The position numbers and the translations under genes are program-made. Shown here piece by piece: positions 46,060-58,122 of a stretch of 64,000 nucleotides of DNA. A model generated the notes under the pieces. It was not told where the DNA came from. It did not search any database and saw nothing but the letters and a program-made list of their open reading frames with translations. Each line of letters starts with the position of its first letter. Positions within the stretch are counted from its first letter, which is position 1. Source of the DNA: Lytechinus variegatus (taxonomy: Eukaryota; Echinodermata; Echinoidea; Temnopleuroida; Toxopneustidae); contig NC_054746.1 of the NCBI RefSeq assembly GCF_018143015.1, positions 28,981,129 to 29,045,128 on the forward strand. Direction: 5' to 3'.

Positions 46060-46385
46060 TCTATCAACTGCATTTACTTATTATGTCTCTTCACTCTTTC
46101 ACTATTTAAGAACAACATACTCTCTCAGTTCAACATCTGCTCCTTCTTACATTTATTTGTGTCACTCCCAAAACGAGAAAAAGCTTGGCTTCAATTCTTG
46201 TCAATCTCTTACCCTATATCTTTGGAACAAACTCCCCTGATCATACAAAACATGAATTACTCACTTGACTGATTCAAACTAGGCATTTGAAAACACACCT
46301 ATACAATTCATCTTAACTCTTGATGCCTTAAACATCATGTTGTGCAGATGGAAAAGCACTGTGTAAATCACTATTATTTTAAAGT
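46060..46385 (+). pseudogene. Relic of a LINE (L2/CR1-like) C-terminus and 3' tail
   Basis: Interrupted frames read SQNEKKLGFNSCQS, LYLWNKLP and then HLKTHLYN-like residues. A WN-x-LP motif followed by FK-x-x-LKT-x-LF is typical of the end of CR1/L2-type reverse transcriptases. The tail GCACTGTGTAAATCACTATTAT resembles the GCGCTATAT...ATTATT tail of the SINE at 56816-57180. Several stops show it is dead. Confidence 0.5.
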
Positions 46386-46399
46386 TAGGAAAATAAATA

Positions 46400-47595
46400 T
46401 TGAATGGTCAAATTTTCTTCATCCCAAATTCATGACCATCACGGCACATTCTCACATTGCAGATATACAAGCACTAGTCTTCAATGACAGCTGTTTTGAA
46501 TTTGTGCCAATTAGTATGAATTAAAATTGTGCCACGACTTCCTACACTTTAAATTATTGTTTAATCAATGTTTAGTCTCTCCCACATGGAAGCAAAATGG
46601 CTAATAAAGTAATTTCTTTTGGGATAATCTATATTTCAACTACTAATAGACTCAGTCTTTTTTTTTTAATTCTATGAATTGAGTCTGATCAAAAATGGTT
46701 AAAAATTGTAAATTGAGAAGAATTTCAAATACCTTCTTTTTGCATGAATGTATGTAACAGCGTATATTACCTACTGATGTGATGAGTGAAGAATTATTGA
46801 TTGTAGATAGTTTGTAAAGTATAATGTACGAGTAAGTAAAGTTAAACTTTAAGAAACAGCACAAACCACATGTTCTTCACTTCAAAACTTTAATAATAAT
46901 TTTCCACCATAAGCATGATTAAGGTGTCACCAGAACACTAGTCATATACATTTGTACAAATCAACACTGTACTACACATACATGTATACATCAGGGCATC
47001 TGCTAGTAAAATCACAGACATGATTTAAGTTCTTTTCGAATAATGTACCTTGAAAATATATTATCATTCAATAATTTAGCTGATACATGATTTGGATAAT
47101 AGACTCCTTTGGGGAGAAAAAATGATGTACACAAATGGTCTACATGTAATTACTTGGGCATGCCATGATTAACTCTAGCTGTAAGTATAAAAACTGGTAT
47201 CACAATTTAAAGTGGCCGGATCATGGCACTGAAATATTTGTAATAGATATTTGAGTTCTCGGTGTGTGTGTGTGTGTTGAGCAGCAGCGGAATGTTGACT
47301 CCTCTGAAGCCAGATTAATTTCCATGTAGACCGTAGCCTGACCCTCCCTCATTCCTTCTGCATAGTTGATCCTTCAATCGAGCCAGTTCCCTTGCTGATA
47401 CTGATCCCTACTGCATCACAGTGAAATAGCTCCATCTGATGGTGGAGTGATCCCTCGCTGATACTGCATTAAATTTTAAATCAACACCATATCAGAATGG
47501 AACGATACGCAGACATGCTTGACCAAGTCCCCTGGTGACAATTAACAAATAGAATCTGGATGCACAATGATTTCTAAAGAGAGTCCACTGCTGGT
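46400..47595. other. Intergenic; probably includes the COX8 3' UTR
   Basis: No gene seen. The end proximal to COX8 is presumably its 3' UTR on the - strand; ATTAAA read on the - strand near 46888 is a weak poly(A) signal candidate. A short (GT)n run lies near 47261. Confidence 0.35.
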
Positions 47596-50500
47596 TTAAT
47601 CCCTGGCCTTGTAGACGTCTAAGTGTGACATGATATATCCTGGGATCACGAGGCAACCAGCACCGATGACCGACATGCCAATAAGTTTTTCCTGCACAAG
47701 AGATTTGAAACAGAAATCATATATAAATACACTGTAGTAATTCATAGAATGAATCTCCAGGTGTGTGTTAACTGTAAAAGGAACAGAAGTTTGACAAGGG
47801 GGCACCATCAACATTACAAAAGAATATACATGTACAGTGTAAATCCTTTCCTACATACAAAGTACCCATTTTTTTCAACAAAGATGAGATTTAAGAGATT
47901 GGTTTTTTTATCTTGACTATTTTCAAAATTGAATATTGTTTTGCAGATGAAAAGTTTGTGGTCATTGTGTATGTGGCTTATAGATTTGAGGCACCAGACT
48001 CTAGATACCACCACACTAACCCCACCATGGAATTCTTGTCCCTTTCAATCCTACATGTACTTCCTCAATCAGCAGAGATGCACAGTCCAAATAAATCAGA
48101 GACTCTCTCTATGGGAGATAATTTTGAACATCAGAGACTTGCTTTGCAAAAGGATAAAAGAAAACACTTCAAAATTGTGTCACTAAGATAAAAAATCCTC
48201 AAATTCAAGTGGGTTAAGATCATTCAAAGTTGACAATAAAAAAAAAGGGATTACATGTATTTTACACGAGTAAACTGTTGTCATATTTTCAATAGAGCCA
48301 ATGCTACCCATCATTTGGTGCAAAATGTAAACAGAGAAATTTGGTCACCCAAATGGAAGACCTTTTGTGAATATGATATTGGCAATCAAAATTATTTACA
48401 TAAGTTTCTGATACTGGAGGCCATTTTCAATATTGGATGTGCACTGCAACTGGTTATAATTGAAAGGTGAAAAGTACATGTACATGCAAATTTTAGGGCG
48501 ATTTGGCTAACACTGTAAGATTAAAGAGAAATGCCAGTAGTTGCAGTAAACACTGATTTCATGAGAAAGTATGTAAAACCAGGCTTAATTGTCTGTATAT
48601 TTTTGAGGATCTAGATCTGGTACAGTTACATAATCTGAACTTTGTGAAATCTTGAAATCTACGCTGAAAAATGTTCACACTGAAGATCACCAACACCGAT
48701 AGGCACACGTGGGACAGTGTATTATTATTGCTGGAATAAAGACCCGACAATCCGCTTTTATTTTGCTTATTTCTCAGCAATTACACTATTTCTTCCAGAA
48801 TCCTTTGGCATATATTTTTTATTCATACAAACAGACACCAAGGGTGGTCATTATTTCAGATTCTGTAAAAAGTCATTTTGAGATCATTACCAATACTGGA
48901 ATTTATCTTTCACTCTATTTGAAAGAGGTCTTTCAAAATGACCTTGCACAATTGGTACACAACAAATATTCTAACATTTCATTCTAATTTCCCTCTGTGT
49001 CCATCCTCCGATCAGTCTCAAAATGGGAGAATTAGAGCCAGTAGCAGTTTCCTCACACGTATATTAATTCACTGCTGATTTAAAAACATCACAAACACAA
49101 ATTGTGCATGCGCGGGGATCGCAGCTCAAGATCATGCATTTTAGAGTATTTCTATAGATTGGGATCGTTTAGCTTTTGCATCAGTATATCAGATCTCAAT
49201 CTACAGTATAGGAATACTCATAAATATGATCTCGAGCTGCGATGCCCATGCATGTGCAATTTGCGTTTGTGATGTTTTGAAATCGGCAGATATGTGTGAG
49301 TGCAACTGCTACATTGTAAGTAAGTCTGGCTCTAAATCACCAATTTTGAGACTGATCAGGAGATGGAGTGAAATTAGAATGAAATTTAAGAATATTTGTT
49401 GTGTACCAATTACAAGGTCATTTTGTTGCATGAGTTTTATGTTTTACCCTAAAAAAGTCCATAAAGTGACAGCTTTGTCATTTGGAGTATCGAAGTGAGT
49501 TATGTACCTTGAGGGTTGGGGTAGGTGTAGCATAGTGTAGTGGTACTGAATTGTAGAGGAGTCTAAACGAATCCTCACTTGAGGTAGTATAGTGAGAGAT
49601 TGCACATTTATGCTTCAAACTTTGCAAAATCCTTCCAAAGCCCAGGAAGATGACAAGGGCAAAAACACATTTTCAAAGTTTTTCATTTTCTCAAAGCAGC
49701 AGCAACAAAACGTCAAAAAAGCTACTTATCCGACAGAAAAACACATGCTTGGTATACAATTTTCAAGCAACCAAACTACTTCATGCACAAACAATGGTGT
49801 CATCAGACTCTAATAATATTTCATAAAACAAAAGACAACTGATCTTTGCAGAAACTTTAGGAAGGGGGGGGGGGGTGTCCGGACACTTAAAATTTTAAAG
49901 CCTTCTTTCTTGTCTTTGAATTGCACATATTAAAATACATAAATTCAATTAATCAGTTTTATTCTCTGTAATAATGCCTTAGAGTTAAAAATTGATAAAA
50001 CTTCATGTATGCTTCTTAACTTTTTCAAATGGATGTTTGTCTTGTCTTTCCAAATTTTGTTGATGCCCACAATCAAACTCAACTAAAGTGTTGGTAGGCC
50101 TAGCTCTAAGTATGTATAAAAGCGAACATCCGGACACACAACACCTATACAAAATTTGTGTAATGTCGTTGATGTTTGATGAATTTTAAGAATTTAATTA
50201 TTTGTTTGATCAATATGACTGATTTTGTGAAAAATGTCAGTCAGATTCAGACTCGATCTCTATCAAAATATCACAATTTCATCTCATGCTACATGTACTA
50301 GCGAGGCAAGTACATGTATGGTCAGTTCCCCCATGTCTGCGCGGTCTCCCAAGTCTGCGCACCTGTGTATCTGCGCGATTTTAGTAAGAAAAGATACGCA
50401 ATGAGTACGAACTTTACACATGTAATACATAGACAGGTATTCATAAAAAAATCCGACTCAAAATGGTGGAAAAATAATGAATTCAGGGAATTTCATGCGA

Positions 50501-52023
50501 AAGCCTCAAAATGTAGCCTTTGTCATCGAAATCCCCGAATCGTGTGCAAAGTGAATGAGTGCGCAGACATGGGGTACCATTTTTTTTTTTCAATCTGACT
50601 GTGACAGCCCGAGGTTTTTCCAGGAAATTTCAAATTTTTATGAGATATTTGACACACTAACTCATTATGATGTAAGGAACATTATCAACTGAAAGATTTT
50701 GTGAAATAAAAAGAAATTCACTTTAAATCTTAACTCAAATCGTTAGGTGCGCAGACTTGGGGCCCACCATCATACATGTAGGAACTGAGCAGATTCTCAG
50801 CGGTGCAAACAATCTCACATGATGAACAGTATTTCAACCAAAATACATGTAATCACAATATTGGCAAGAAATTTATATAATTATATCATGGATTCTCAGA
50901 TTACTGTTTTGGAGATGTACATGTAATAGAAGCAAGAAGTTATTATGTTCAACCAGATCTAGTTGTTTCAGCTGTGAACTCGTGATGGGATGGGAGAGAT
51001 ACCTGTGTATGATGCCACGCGATGTTTCATCTGATTTTTTAAGTTTCATGTTTCACTTTGAAATTTTATTCATTTCTAAAACGTCTAAGTTCTTTAAAAT
51101 TTCAGGAACATATTAAAAAAACACCAAATATCATTAGGATTTTTGTTAGATGATTTTTTTTTTTTGCTTTAAGTTTGATTTTTTTCTCTTTTCTATCCTT
51201 CTTTCTTCATCCTTCTATCCTTCCTGTTTGCCCCCCTTTTCAATCTATTTTTATTTCCTATCTTTTTTCCTGATCCTTTCTCTCTGTTCATTGTTTTTCT
51301 TTCTCTTACTTTCCTTTTTCAAATTTATTTCATGTCATTCTTTCTTTCTTTCCTTTAAGGGTTTTTTTTTCTTCGCTTCCTTCTCTCTTCCTCTCCTTCA
51401 ATTATTATTTTTTCATTCTCTCCTCCCTTCATTCTTTCCTCCCTCTTTCATCCTCATTCTTTACTTTACTCTTTGCTTCTAAATTCTTCCCCTTTAATAT
51501 TTTCTTTCTTTCAAACTATGGACACATTTTTCTTTCCTTCATTCTTTCTTTCCTCTTTTTTCTTACTTAATTGAATTGAAAAATTGAACATGTCGATGTA
51601 AACTCATTTGCAGGACTTTTTTGAGCGCACTTTCTTTGCTTGTTCTGCAATAACAAATAAAATTGTTGAAAGAAATTTTAAGTCAAAATTTTGAAGTAGA
51701 AGTTCTACTTCACACTGCGGCATGTTATTTCTGTCAAATTCTGTTTCACGTCTGTGTTACTGTCTTTTAGGACGGGGCTCAGCTCAAGCTCACTCCATTC
51801 ATGTCCATTTCTAAACTGAACTCATACCGATATTCAACATTCAGCTTGCATTGAATTCAGCTTCACAAGAATGCAATGCAAGACAAATGACTCGGCTTAG
51901 CAATCTTACCATCGTTGTTAGAGGTGTTTTGGGAGGTGCACTTCTAATCCCTCGTGTTTGAATGAGATTGGTCCTTACAAATGGAGCAGTACGGAGTACC
52001 AAAGTCCTTGCAACTCCCGACAT
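47596..52023 (-). CDS. COX8: Cytochrome c oxidase subunit 8, mitochondrial, 69 aa, two exons
   Basis: Small nuclear-encoded subunit of respiratory complex IV in the inner mitochondrial membrane. Exon 1 (52023-51910) encodes MSGVARTLVLRTAPFVRTN and on to PLTTM, an Arg-rich mitochondrial presequence. Exon 2 (47691-47596) encodes EKLIGMSVIGAGCLVIPGY, one membrane helix, then IMSHLDVYKARD and TAA. The phase-0 junction has donor GTAAGA and acceptor TTGTGCAG. Total length of 69 aa equals human COX8A, and the patterns R-S-x-PP, L-x-x-ME, P-x-x-x-x-SHL-x-x-Y align. The 4218-bp intron is large for so small a gene and holds several repeats. Identification rests on motif and length match, not on a search. 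Confidence 0.88.
48525..48908. mobile_element. MITE family R1, full copy, in COX8 intron
   Basis: TTAA at left (48521-48524) and TTCA at right; tips AGAGAAATGCCAGTAGT and, mirrored, AGATAAATTCCAGTATT. It shares its length with the copies at 45007 and 29439. It lies only 26 bp from the foldback that follows. Confidence 0.78.
48935..49424. repeat. Large palindrome (about 232-bp arms, 25-bp loop), COX8 intron
   Basis: The left arm (48935-49166) is repeated inverted at 49192-49424 with roughly 85-90% identity by eye. Matching blocks include AATTGGTACACAACAAATAT, TTTCATTCTAATTT, GATCAGTCTCAAAAT, AAACATCACAAAC and GATCGCAGCTC / GCATCGCAGCTC. The centre is TTTAGCTTTTGCATCAGTAT. No ORF matches a protein. 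It is a foldback element or an inverted duplication. Confidence 0.85.
50319..50772. mobile_element. TIR element with 8-bp TSD TACATGTA, COX8 intron
   Basis: TACATGTA flanks both sides (50311-50318, 50773-50780). Ends share CCCCA(T/A)GTCTGCGC; the left has a second CCAAGTCTGCGCACC copy, and an inverted copy (TGCGCAGACATGGGG) sits inside near 50560. No transposase. The TSD is itself palindromic, so chance is somewhat more likely than for CATAATAG. Confidence 0.6.
51150..51565 (+). repeat. Polypyrimidine (CTTT-rich) tract, COX8 intron
   Basis: About 400 bases almost free of purine runs on the + strand, rich in TTCTTTC and CCTTC. The Phe/Ser/Leu-rich open frame across it is low-complexity artefact. 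It is purine-rich on the COX8 coding strand. Confidence 0.75.
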
Positions 52024-52200
52024 TTTGTGTCTTCTTTTAATTTTCTTCTCAGAGAAATTACAGTCAGACTCGGTCTAGTCAGACACGAATAGGCTGATTC
52101 TCCACAGTCGATCGAATCGTCTGGGTACCGTACGCGTATCATCCAACCTAAATACGGCATCACACCCATATATTCGATCTACATTTCTAGTCATTTTCAA
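52024..52200 (-). promoter_or_regulatory. COX8 5' UTR/promoter region
   Basis: Sequence just upstream of the COX8 start on the - strand. A CpG-containing stretch (GTCGATCGAATCG, GGTACCGTACGCG; 52108-52138) stands out from AT-rich surroundings. No TATA box is evident, as is usual for housekeeping genes. Tentative. Confidence 0.3.
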
Positions 52201-52609
52201 CTTTGAATGAAAAGTCTTGCAGATAAAGAAGAAAGTGGAAAAAAGAAACATGGGATTATCATTGACTAAAGTACATGAAATAAAGCTAGAACTTAGGCCC
52301 TGTCGAAGTTACCATAGTTCCTTCCTCTCTTCCCGCTTTTTTTTAAATAGTTTTTCTCTGTAGGCTAGGCCTACATGTTGAATAAAATTAGAGTAGAATT
52401 TAAATTGGGTGATAAACGCTGCACGCATTTATGGCATCCTCTAATTATCTTTGCTAGTATGCTAGCTCAGCTAGCTATCTCAGAGTCTATGAATTATTAT
52501 GGCCTGTCTTCAGTAGTATAATATAGTCTGTTATGAAAACGACCTTTTTGTATGTGGTTCTGGATAGTTTTGAAATTGAAACTTGTTAAGAATGCAATCC
52601 AATCTTTAA

Positions 52610-53214
52610 AGGGGAATCCAGCCTTGGCCTTAAACAGTTGTGTTGGGAAGGAGAAAAATAAATTAAACAGAATGGTGAAAGTTTGAAAGAAATCGGCCAA
52701 GCAGTAAGAAAGTTATAGCTGCTTTAAAATTGAAATCACTAATACTATGTAGATTCCAAATTGGCAACTGGGTAATTAAATTATGACAAGAGGCAAGGAC
52801 AACTTTCCCATAGGCCATGTACTTTATTATCAGTGATTTGTGGTTTTCTCCTAAGTACCCATTCCCCCGGGGCAGTAATCTAAATACAACCCAGGAAGTA
52901 TATCGTTTTATGTCCTCATGAAAGAAAAATATAATTTGAAATAAAACTTTTGGGAAAAATGACATTTTAGCCATAATATGTATTGGAGTCCATGGAAGAG
53001 TAGTCCTTGCCTTACATCACTATGACATCACATATGCGGCCAATTTGAAGTCTCCATGGGTAAAGTGATCACCAATATTTACAACTTTTAAAAATTCATA
53101 ACTTTCTTGTTGTTTGTCCAATATTGTTCAAACCTTCACCTATCAACTTGTCTGATTTTTCTTTTTCTTATAATCTTATTATCCAACCCAAATTTATTTG
53201 GGTTGGATTCCCCT
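52610..53214. mobile_element. TTAA-flanked MITE family R4, 605 bp
   Basis: TTAA at both sides (52606-52609, 53215-53218). Tips AGGGGAATCCAGCC and, mirrored, AGGGGAATCCAACCC. Just inside is GAAAGAAATCGGCCAAG with AAGAAAGTTATA, the diverged shared block. It lies 0.6 kb upstream of COX8. Confidence 0.85.
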
Positions 53215-53219
53215 TTAAA

Positions 53220-54055
53220 ACCCCTACAAATTCCATACAGTTGACCAAGGGCTCCTGAAGCCCAGGCCGAGCCAAGCTGGGTTTTTTATTTCTCATTGTT
53301 GGTACCGAATGACGAATGTGACTTAACTGTTGAATACACCAATTAACTATGTATTCTTTTGATGAGAGTTCAGCACACAGTGTTCAAAAGAATACACTTT
53401 GACTATATTCACATATACACAAATCTCCTCAAAAAAAGTTTGGAAATCTGGCTTTGCCGGTTCGATGGCTCCTCGGTTTTTAGTAAATATCAACTTGTCT
53501 TTGAAATGATACTCTACATGATATGAATGTGGTTCACATGGAGGTGCAGAGCCTTGAAAGTTGCAAAATGACACTATTTAAAGTCACTGTTCTTTTTTCC
53601 ATGGTGATGAATGAGGTTCTCATCGGTTTCTTTTGTTTTTATGCACCTTAACATCAACATTAACATCAGTCGAATCAAACACATAACAAACAAACATGCA
53701 TGGAAATTTCAAACCACGACTCAAACCATGTTATCTCGCAGAACGATCACTACATAAACCACACCAAAACATAATTCATCTCTATTGACACAGACAAAAG
53801 AATCATGTTCTGTATTGACCCTTCATGACTGTTTCTGCTTGTTTTGCTACCTTTCAATTCAAACCTCATCCCAAACTTTTGAATAACAAGCATTTTATCA
53901 TTTTAAAGAGAAAAATGATTTTTGTAATGATGTCAAGTGCATTGTGTAAAATTGGGAGTTGGGAGAAATTAATGGCCAAACTCAGATTTCCAAACTTTTT
54001 TGTCATATATACATGTACATATCATATGTATATATAACAAAATATTGCTTTAGAA
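53220..54055. other. Intergenic, nothing recognised
   Basis: No domain, RNA gene or clear repeat was seen in this stretch between two MITEs. Confidence 0.4.
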
Positions 54056-54059
54056 TATA

Positions 54060-54523
54060 TATAGGCTAAAAATTTCTTCAAAATCTGACAAAATACAAAA
54101 GTTATTGAATTCTAAAGCAATATTTTGTTACTCAAATCAGTTGAATCTACATCATCATGAATATTCATTAACTATCATGACTACATTTTCTTTTTTACTT
54201 ATTACATGAAATTGTAGCAATAAATATCTAATGCATCAAATCAGTTACTAGTCCACAATCCAATCTTTTTACAGAGGACAAAATTTGAATATTATCAGCC
54301 GGTAAACATAATTTCATAAAATAAAATACAATCGAACAAGAGGAGATGACATCATCAATTCGCTCATAAGACATGCAAGAACTGTTTCACCAAAATTATA
54401 CAAATCTTCAAAATGTCATCAAACTTTGTTATTCCTTGTCCAATTTTGATGAAATCCTCAGGTCTTTGTCTGAATTTTTTGCTATCTCTTCAAATCATAT
54501 TGTCTCTAGCCTGGACTACCCCT
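54060..54523. mobile_element. MITE family R2, second copy (left tip lost)
   Basis: Follows the 36527 copy: AAAGTTATTGAATTCTAAAG, CATGAATATTCAT, AACTGTTTCACC, ACAAATCTTCAAAAT and the right tip GCCTGGACTACCCCT then TTAA (54524-54527). The left tip is not recognisable. Confidence 0.7.
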
Positions 54524-55237
54524 TTAAATGAAATCATATGAAACAAAATTTATTCAAAATCAAAACACTAATCTGGGTTTCAATGAAATTTATTCAACAG
54601 ATGTAGAATCATTTCAACAATGTAAACTGTTTCTTACAACAGAGTACTGATTTATACAAACAACTGAGGGAAAGAAAAATATATATATATTTTGTACAAC
54701 AAATGGTATTCTACATCACAGAGTAGAACTACACATCAGAAAATTGATGGGGGAGCAATTTTCCTGTCATTATTTAGTTGACACTACAGAATACATGATA
54801 CAAATATGAAATCTGTAATAGACTCGCATAAATATACAATACAAGAAAAGTATGGTCAAAGAAAGTGCTAAAATTGAAAAAAATTGCAATAAAACATACT
54901 TATTCACATACATGGAACACATCATACACTAAGATATAGAGTAGTACATTCAATGTGAACTTGTACAAAACTAAGGCCTACTGCATTATAAAATAGTACT
55001 TTGATTCATACTCACAGGGAATATATTTGCAAAGATTGTCACCTACATCAGCATATTCCACTATATATATAATTTTTAACATGTAATCATGTGTGAGAGG
55101 AATGGCAATGGCTAAATATCTTGAGTCATTCTTATAGACGCATACAGCTTTCTGAAAATATGGTTTATGACACATCTGCAAAATTTGGCAACCATTTGGG
55201 AGAATACTAGTTAATTTTTTTTATTGAATCTAACCAA

Positions 55238-56014
55238 AGGTGGTATATCTTTAAAATATTTTATTTCATCTCTTAAAATGAAATTGTTATTCTGAGATGA
55301 GATTTTATCTCTCAGATAAATTTTTCATTTTATCATGCATATCTACAGATGATACGCAACAGAACAATGCCTGCGTACACATACCCATCACGTATCTGGC
55401 CATTGCAACGCGGATGATGTGCTTGCGCCCATGTTACTTTGAAGAAAAAAATAAAATAAACTTAAAAGAGGGTAAGGGATATTTTATCTCCATGACATTG
55501 CCTTCATCATTATTTCTAGGTGAATTAACTCCAAATGTAGACACAAAAATTAAGAAAAATTATATATTTATTGAGATTAACACCTTAACGTTATTCCTGT
55601 ACAATCAGGAAGTATTTCATAAGACTTTTCTTGACTAATATTGTCTTTGAAATGATGCTTGAAATGATGCGATATAGACTTTGAAAAAAAGATTAGAGAT
55701 TTTTTTAAGAGAAATCTCTGTAAAGATGTGCAAGCGTATTTGAAGTCAATAAATTGATGCAATCTCACTCCTTTGCCACACCTCCTGGCGGAATGGATTT
55801 CCATTGGTTGAGTAGTATGAGAGAGCTATAAAAGCGTGTTTCTAATTGGATATTGATTTTAAAATAGGTGTGTCTTTCTGAGATAAAATGAAGATAAAAT
55901 TGTTCTCAGAATACCAATTCGGAGAGATTTTAAGGGTATTTTATCTCACTGATTTTAACAGAGATAAAATATTTTATTTCATCTGAGATAAAATGGATCT
56001 CAGAATACCACCCC
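55238..56014. mobile_element. TIR element family X, full copy (about 777 bp)
   Basis: The left end GGTGGTATATCT and, mirrored, the right end GGGGTGGTATTCTGAG are followed on both sides by ATTTTAT / ATCTC-rich sequence with GATAAAAT repeats. Its two arms match the fragments at 7219-7492 (inverted) and 8211-8397. No transposase. Confidence 0.65.
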
Positions 56015-56019
56015 AGACC

Positions 56020-56815
56020 ACCAGCTAAGCTAGTCTACCAATTCCGGTGTTCACAACTTTTTTCGGAATTACTTCCTGCCATTACCAATTTACCTCACCC
56101 GGGTATCAATTTACCTCACAAAGCATCATTTACATCTTTCACTGTTGTTATTCATACACACTTTACTTATTCTCTTCCTTTCTGACAAGTCAACTTATTA
56201 TGCCATCATATTTTGTTTTACCGATCATTATGCATTTAAATTTTGGCAAGAAATCTGGATCTATGTAAAACTTTCCCATTGCTTTTTCAATTTCAGTAAG
56301 AAAGCAGAATATCATCATAAAATAACACATTGGCAATTCAGAGAAAAATCTAGAAAAACATTGAATACTTATATTGAGAGTATACCAGATTCCACAATGA
56401 AATATATATGTTTTACATTGTGTCATATTCTCTCTATGTTCAGGCAAGATGCCTCATTTCAACACATATCTCCAATGGCAGTATTTTTTAAAGTCCTGGG
56501 GGTATATAAAACTGTAAATAATAAACTTTTTTATTGGATACAATTCATGAAAAAGTGTTATTTCCATAAGATTAAAAAAGAATAAAAAACAAAATTGTAT
56601 AGTCTCACTCTTCCAATGCACCTTGTATGTAATTTTGATTTCCTTATTTAAAAAATCCCAAAATTTAATCATGCATGTCTACTTGAAAGAGTTAAAAATT
56701 TCTTTCAAACTACAAAAAAGTCAACCATACATTTCTGTGAAGGGATATGTGTCAACTAGGAAGAGGTAGTTTTACTTTTACAGCCTAAAGGCAAATTGAA
56801 ATTACATTTCAAATT
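56020..56815. other. Intergenic, nothing recognised
   Basis: AT-rich; overlapping short frames occur on both strands but show no family motif or compositional sign of coding. Confidence 0.4.
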
Positions 56816-57180
56816 CTAATAATAATAATAATAATCCGCTTTTCATATAGCGCTTAATACAATGGAACGATGTGTCTAAGCGCTTTACAGATATATATTA
56901 TTACCCCGGTCATCGGATTCAATAAGTCATTCCCGCACACATCGTGTGCACATCCTCCACTCCCTGGGGAGCATTCCAGTCAGTCGCCTGTGAGGCGCAC
57001 ACAGTACTGGACAAGCTACAATAACTTTCACATCCTACCGGGTACCCATTTAGCACCTGGGTCGAGAGTGGCAAAGTGTGGATTAATGCCTTGCCAAAGG
57101 ACGCCAGACCGCAGTAGGATTCGAACACACGACCTTCTGTTTACAAGGCGAGAGTCAGAACCACTACACCACGGCTCCTC
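56816..57180 (-). mobile_element. tRNA-derived SINE, full length, with ATT-repeat tail
   Basis: Read on the - strand from 57180: GAGGAGCCGTGGTGTAGTGG (A box), CTCGCCTTGTAAACAGAAGG, then GGTCGTGTGTTCGAATCC (B box). A conserved body (GGCAAGGCATTAATCCACAC, GGTGCTAAATGGGTACCCGG) follows, then a tail with AAGCGCTATATGAAAAGCGG and (ATT)n ending near 56816. Such a tail is usually borrowed from a partner LINE, which supplies the reverse transcriptase. The complete head and tail indicate an intact, fairly young copy. Confidence 0.9.
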
Positions 57181-58122
57181 TCAAGATTATAAAATAGCAT
57201 CAAATGAAATGAAAAATTGAGGTCCCTTTTATGCAGCTCAACTGAGAAGTTGCTCTTTGTATTTTCTTTTTAAACATCCAATGAGGACACACCTGATTAT
57301 TCCAATCTGAGCTCATCTACTCTTTTTTAGGTAGAAACTTTATATACATTATCATCATTTGGCAGTGCAATCATTAGTGAGAAAATGCACATTTTCAAGA
57401 ATAATAATAATAATAATGAAAACTGCATAGAATGATTACCTACTTGCAGGAGAGACAAACATGTAAGTGCATCGAGCGATATACATATACAAGGTACAAG
57501 TTGAATAAGAATGTGCAAGTGAGATTCCCCACCCACCCTACACACACACACACACAACAAAAATAATGAAAATATAGATTAAATACATTTTATATCTCTG
57601 ACAGAAATTTGATAAGATTATGAGAATATGATTTATTTTGTTATACCCTGTATTAAAATGCAATGGCAACATAACCAATAGACAGTTCATTCACTCATAT
57701 GGTTTTAAGGGGCACATGAATTCCATCATGGCATCAAAATGATTTCAATCAAGAGTATAACTGAACAGGAACAACAGAAGCAATTTCATTGGAGCTTTAT
57801 ATCCCCCCCTTGCCCTGCTGTTTCACAAAAACTTTAATCAATAACACATCAGTAATACCAGCTACTGTAATATTAAAATTATGCTTACTGATTGGCCAAA
57901 AGCAAATTGATTAAAGTCTAGAGAAATTGGCCCAGGCACAGACATGCCTTTTAATATTGCAAAACATCTTGAAAGCACCTATATGGATTTGCCTTCATGA
58001 TATGAAAGACACATGGCACTTTCAGCAGATAAATACATCCCTTGTATGCATCAGCCAATGTAAGATAAGTCTATGTACTTATTGCAGCATTTCCAGATAT
58101 TGGCTTGTTGATCAAATATCCA
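57181..58122. other. Intergenic / TTLL 3' UTR, nothing else recognised
   Basis: Short AAT and CA microsatellites (57400-57416, 57539-57557). Sequence nearest 58122 should be the 3' UTR of the TTLL gene on the - strand. No other gene seen. Confidence 0.4.

Noticed and set aside
51150-51482. Phe/Ser/Leu-rich 110-residue frame resembling membrane segments
   Set aside because: Composition follows the polypyrimidine tract in the COX8 intron; no start context or homologue pattern.
57121-57180. tRNA gene on the - strand
   Set aside because: A and B boxes are present, but the sequence continues into a SINE body and tail, and no acceptor stem pairs.
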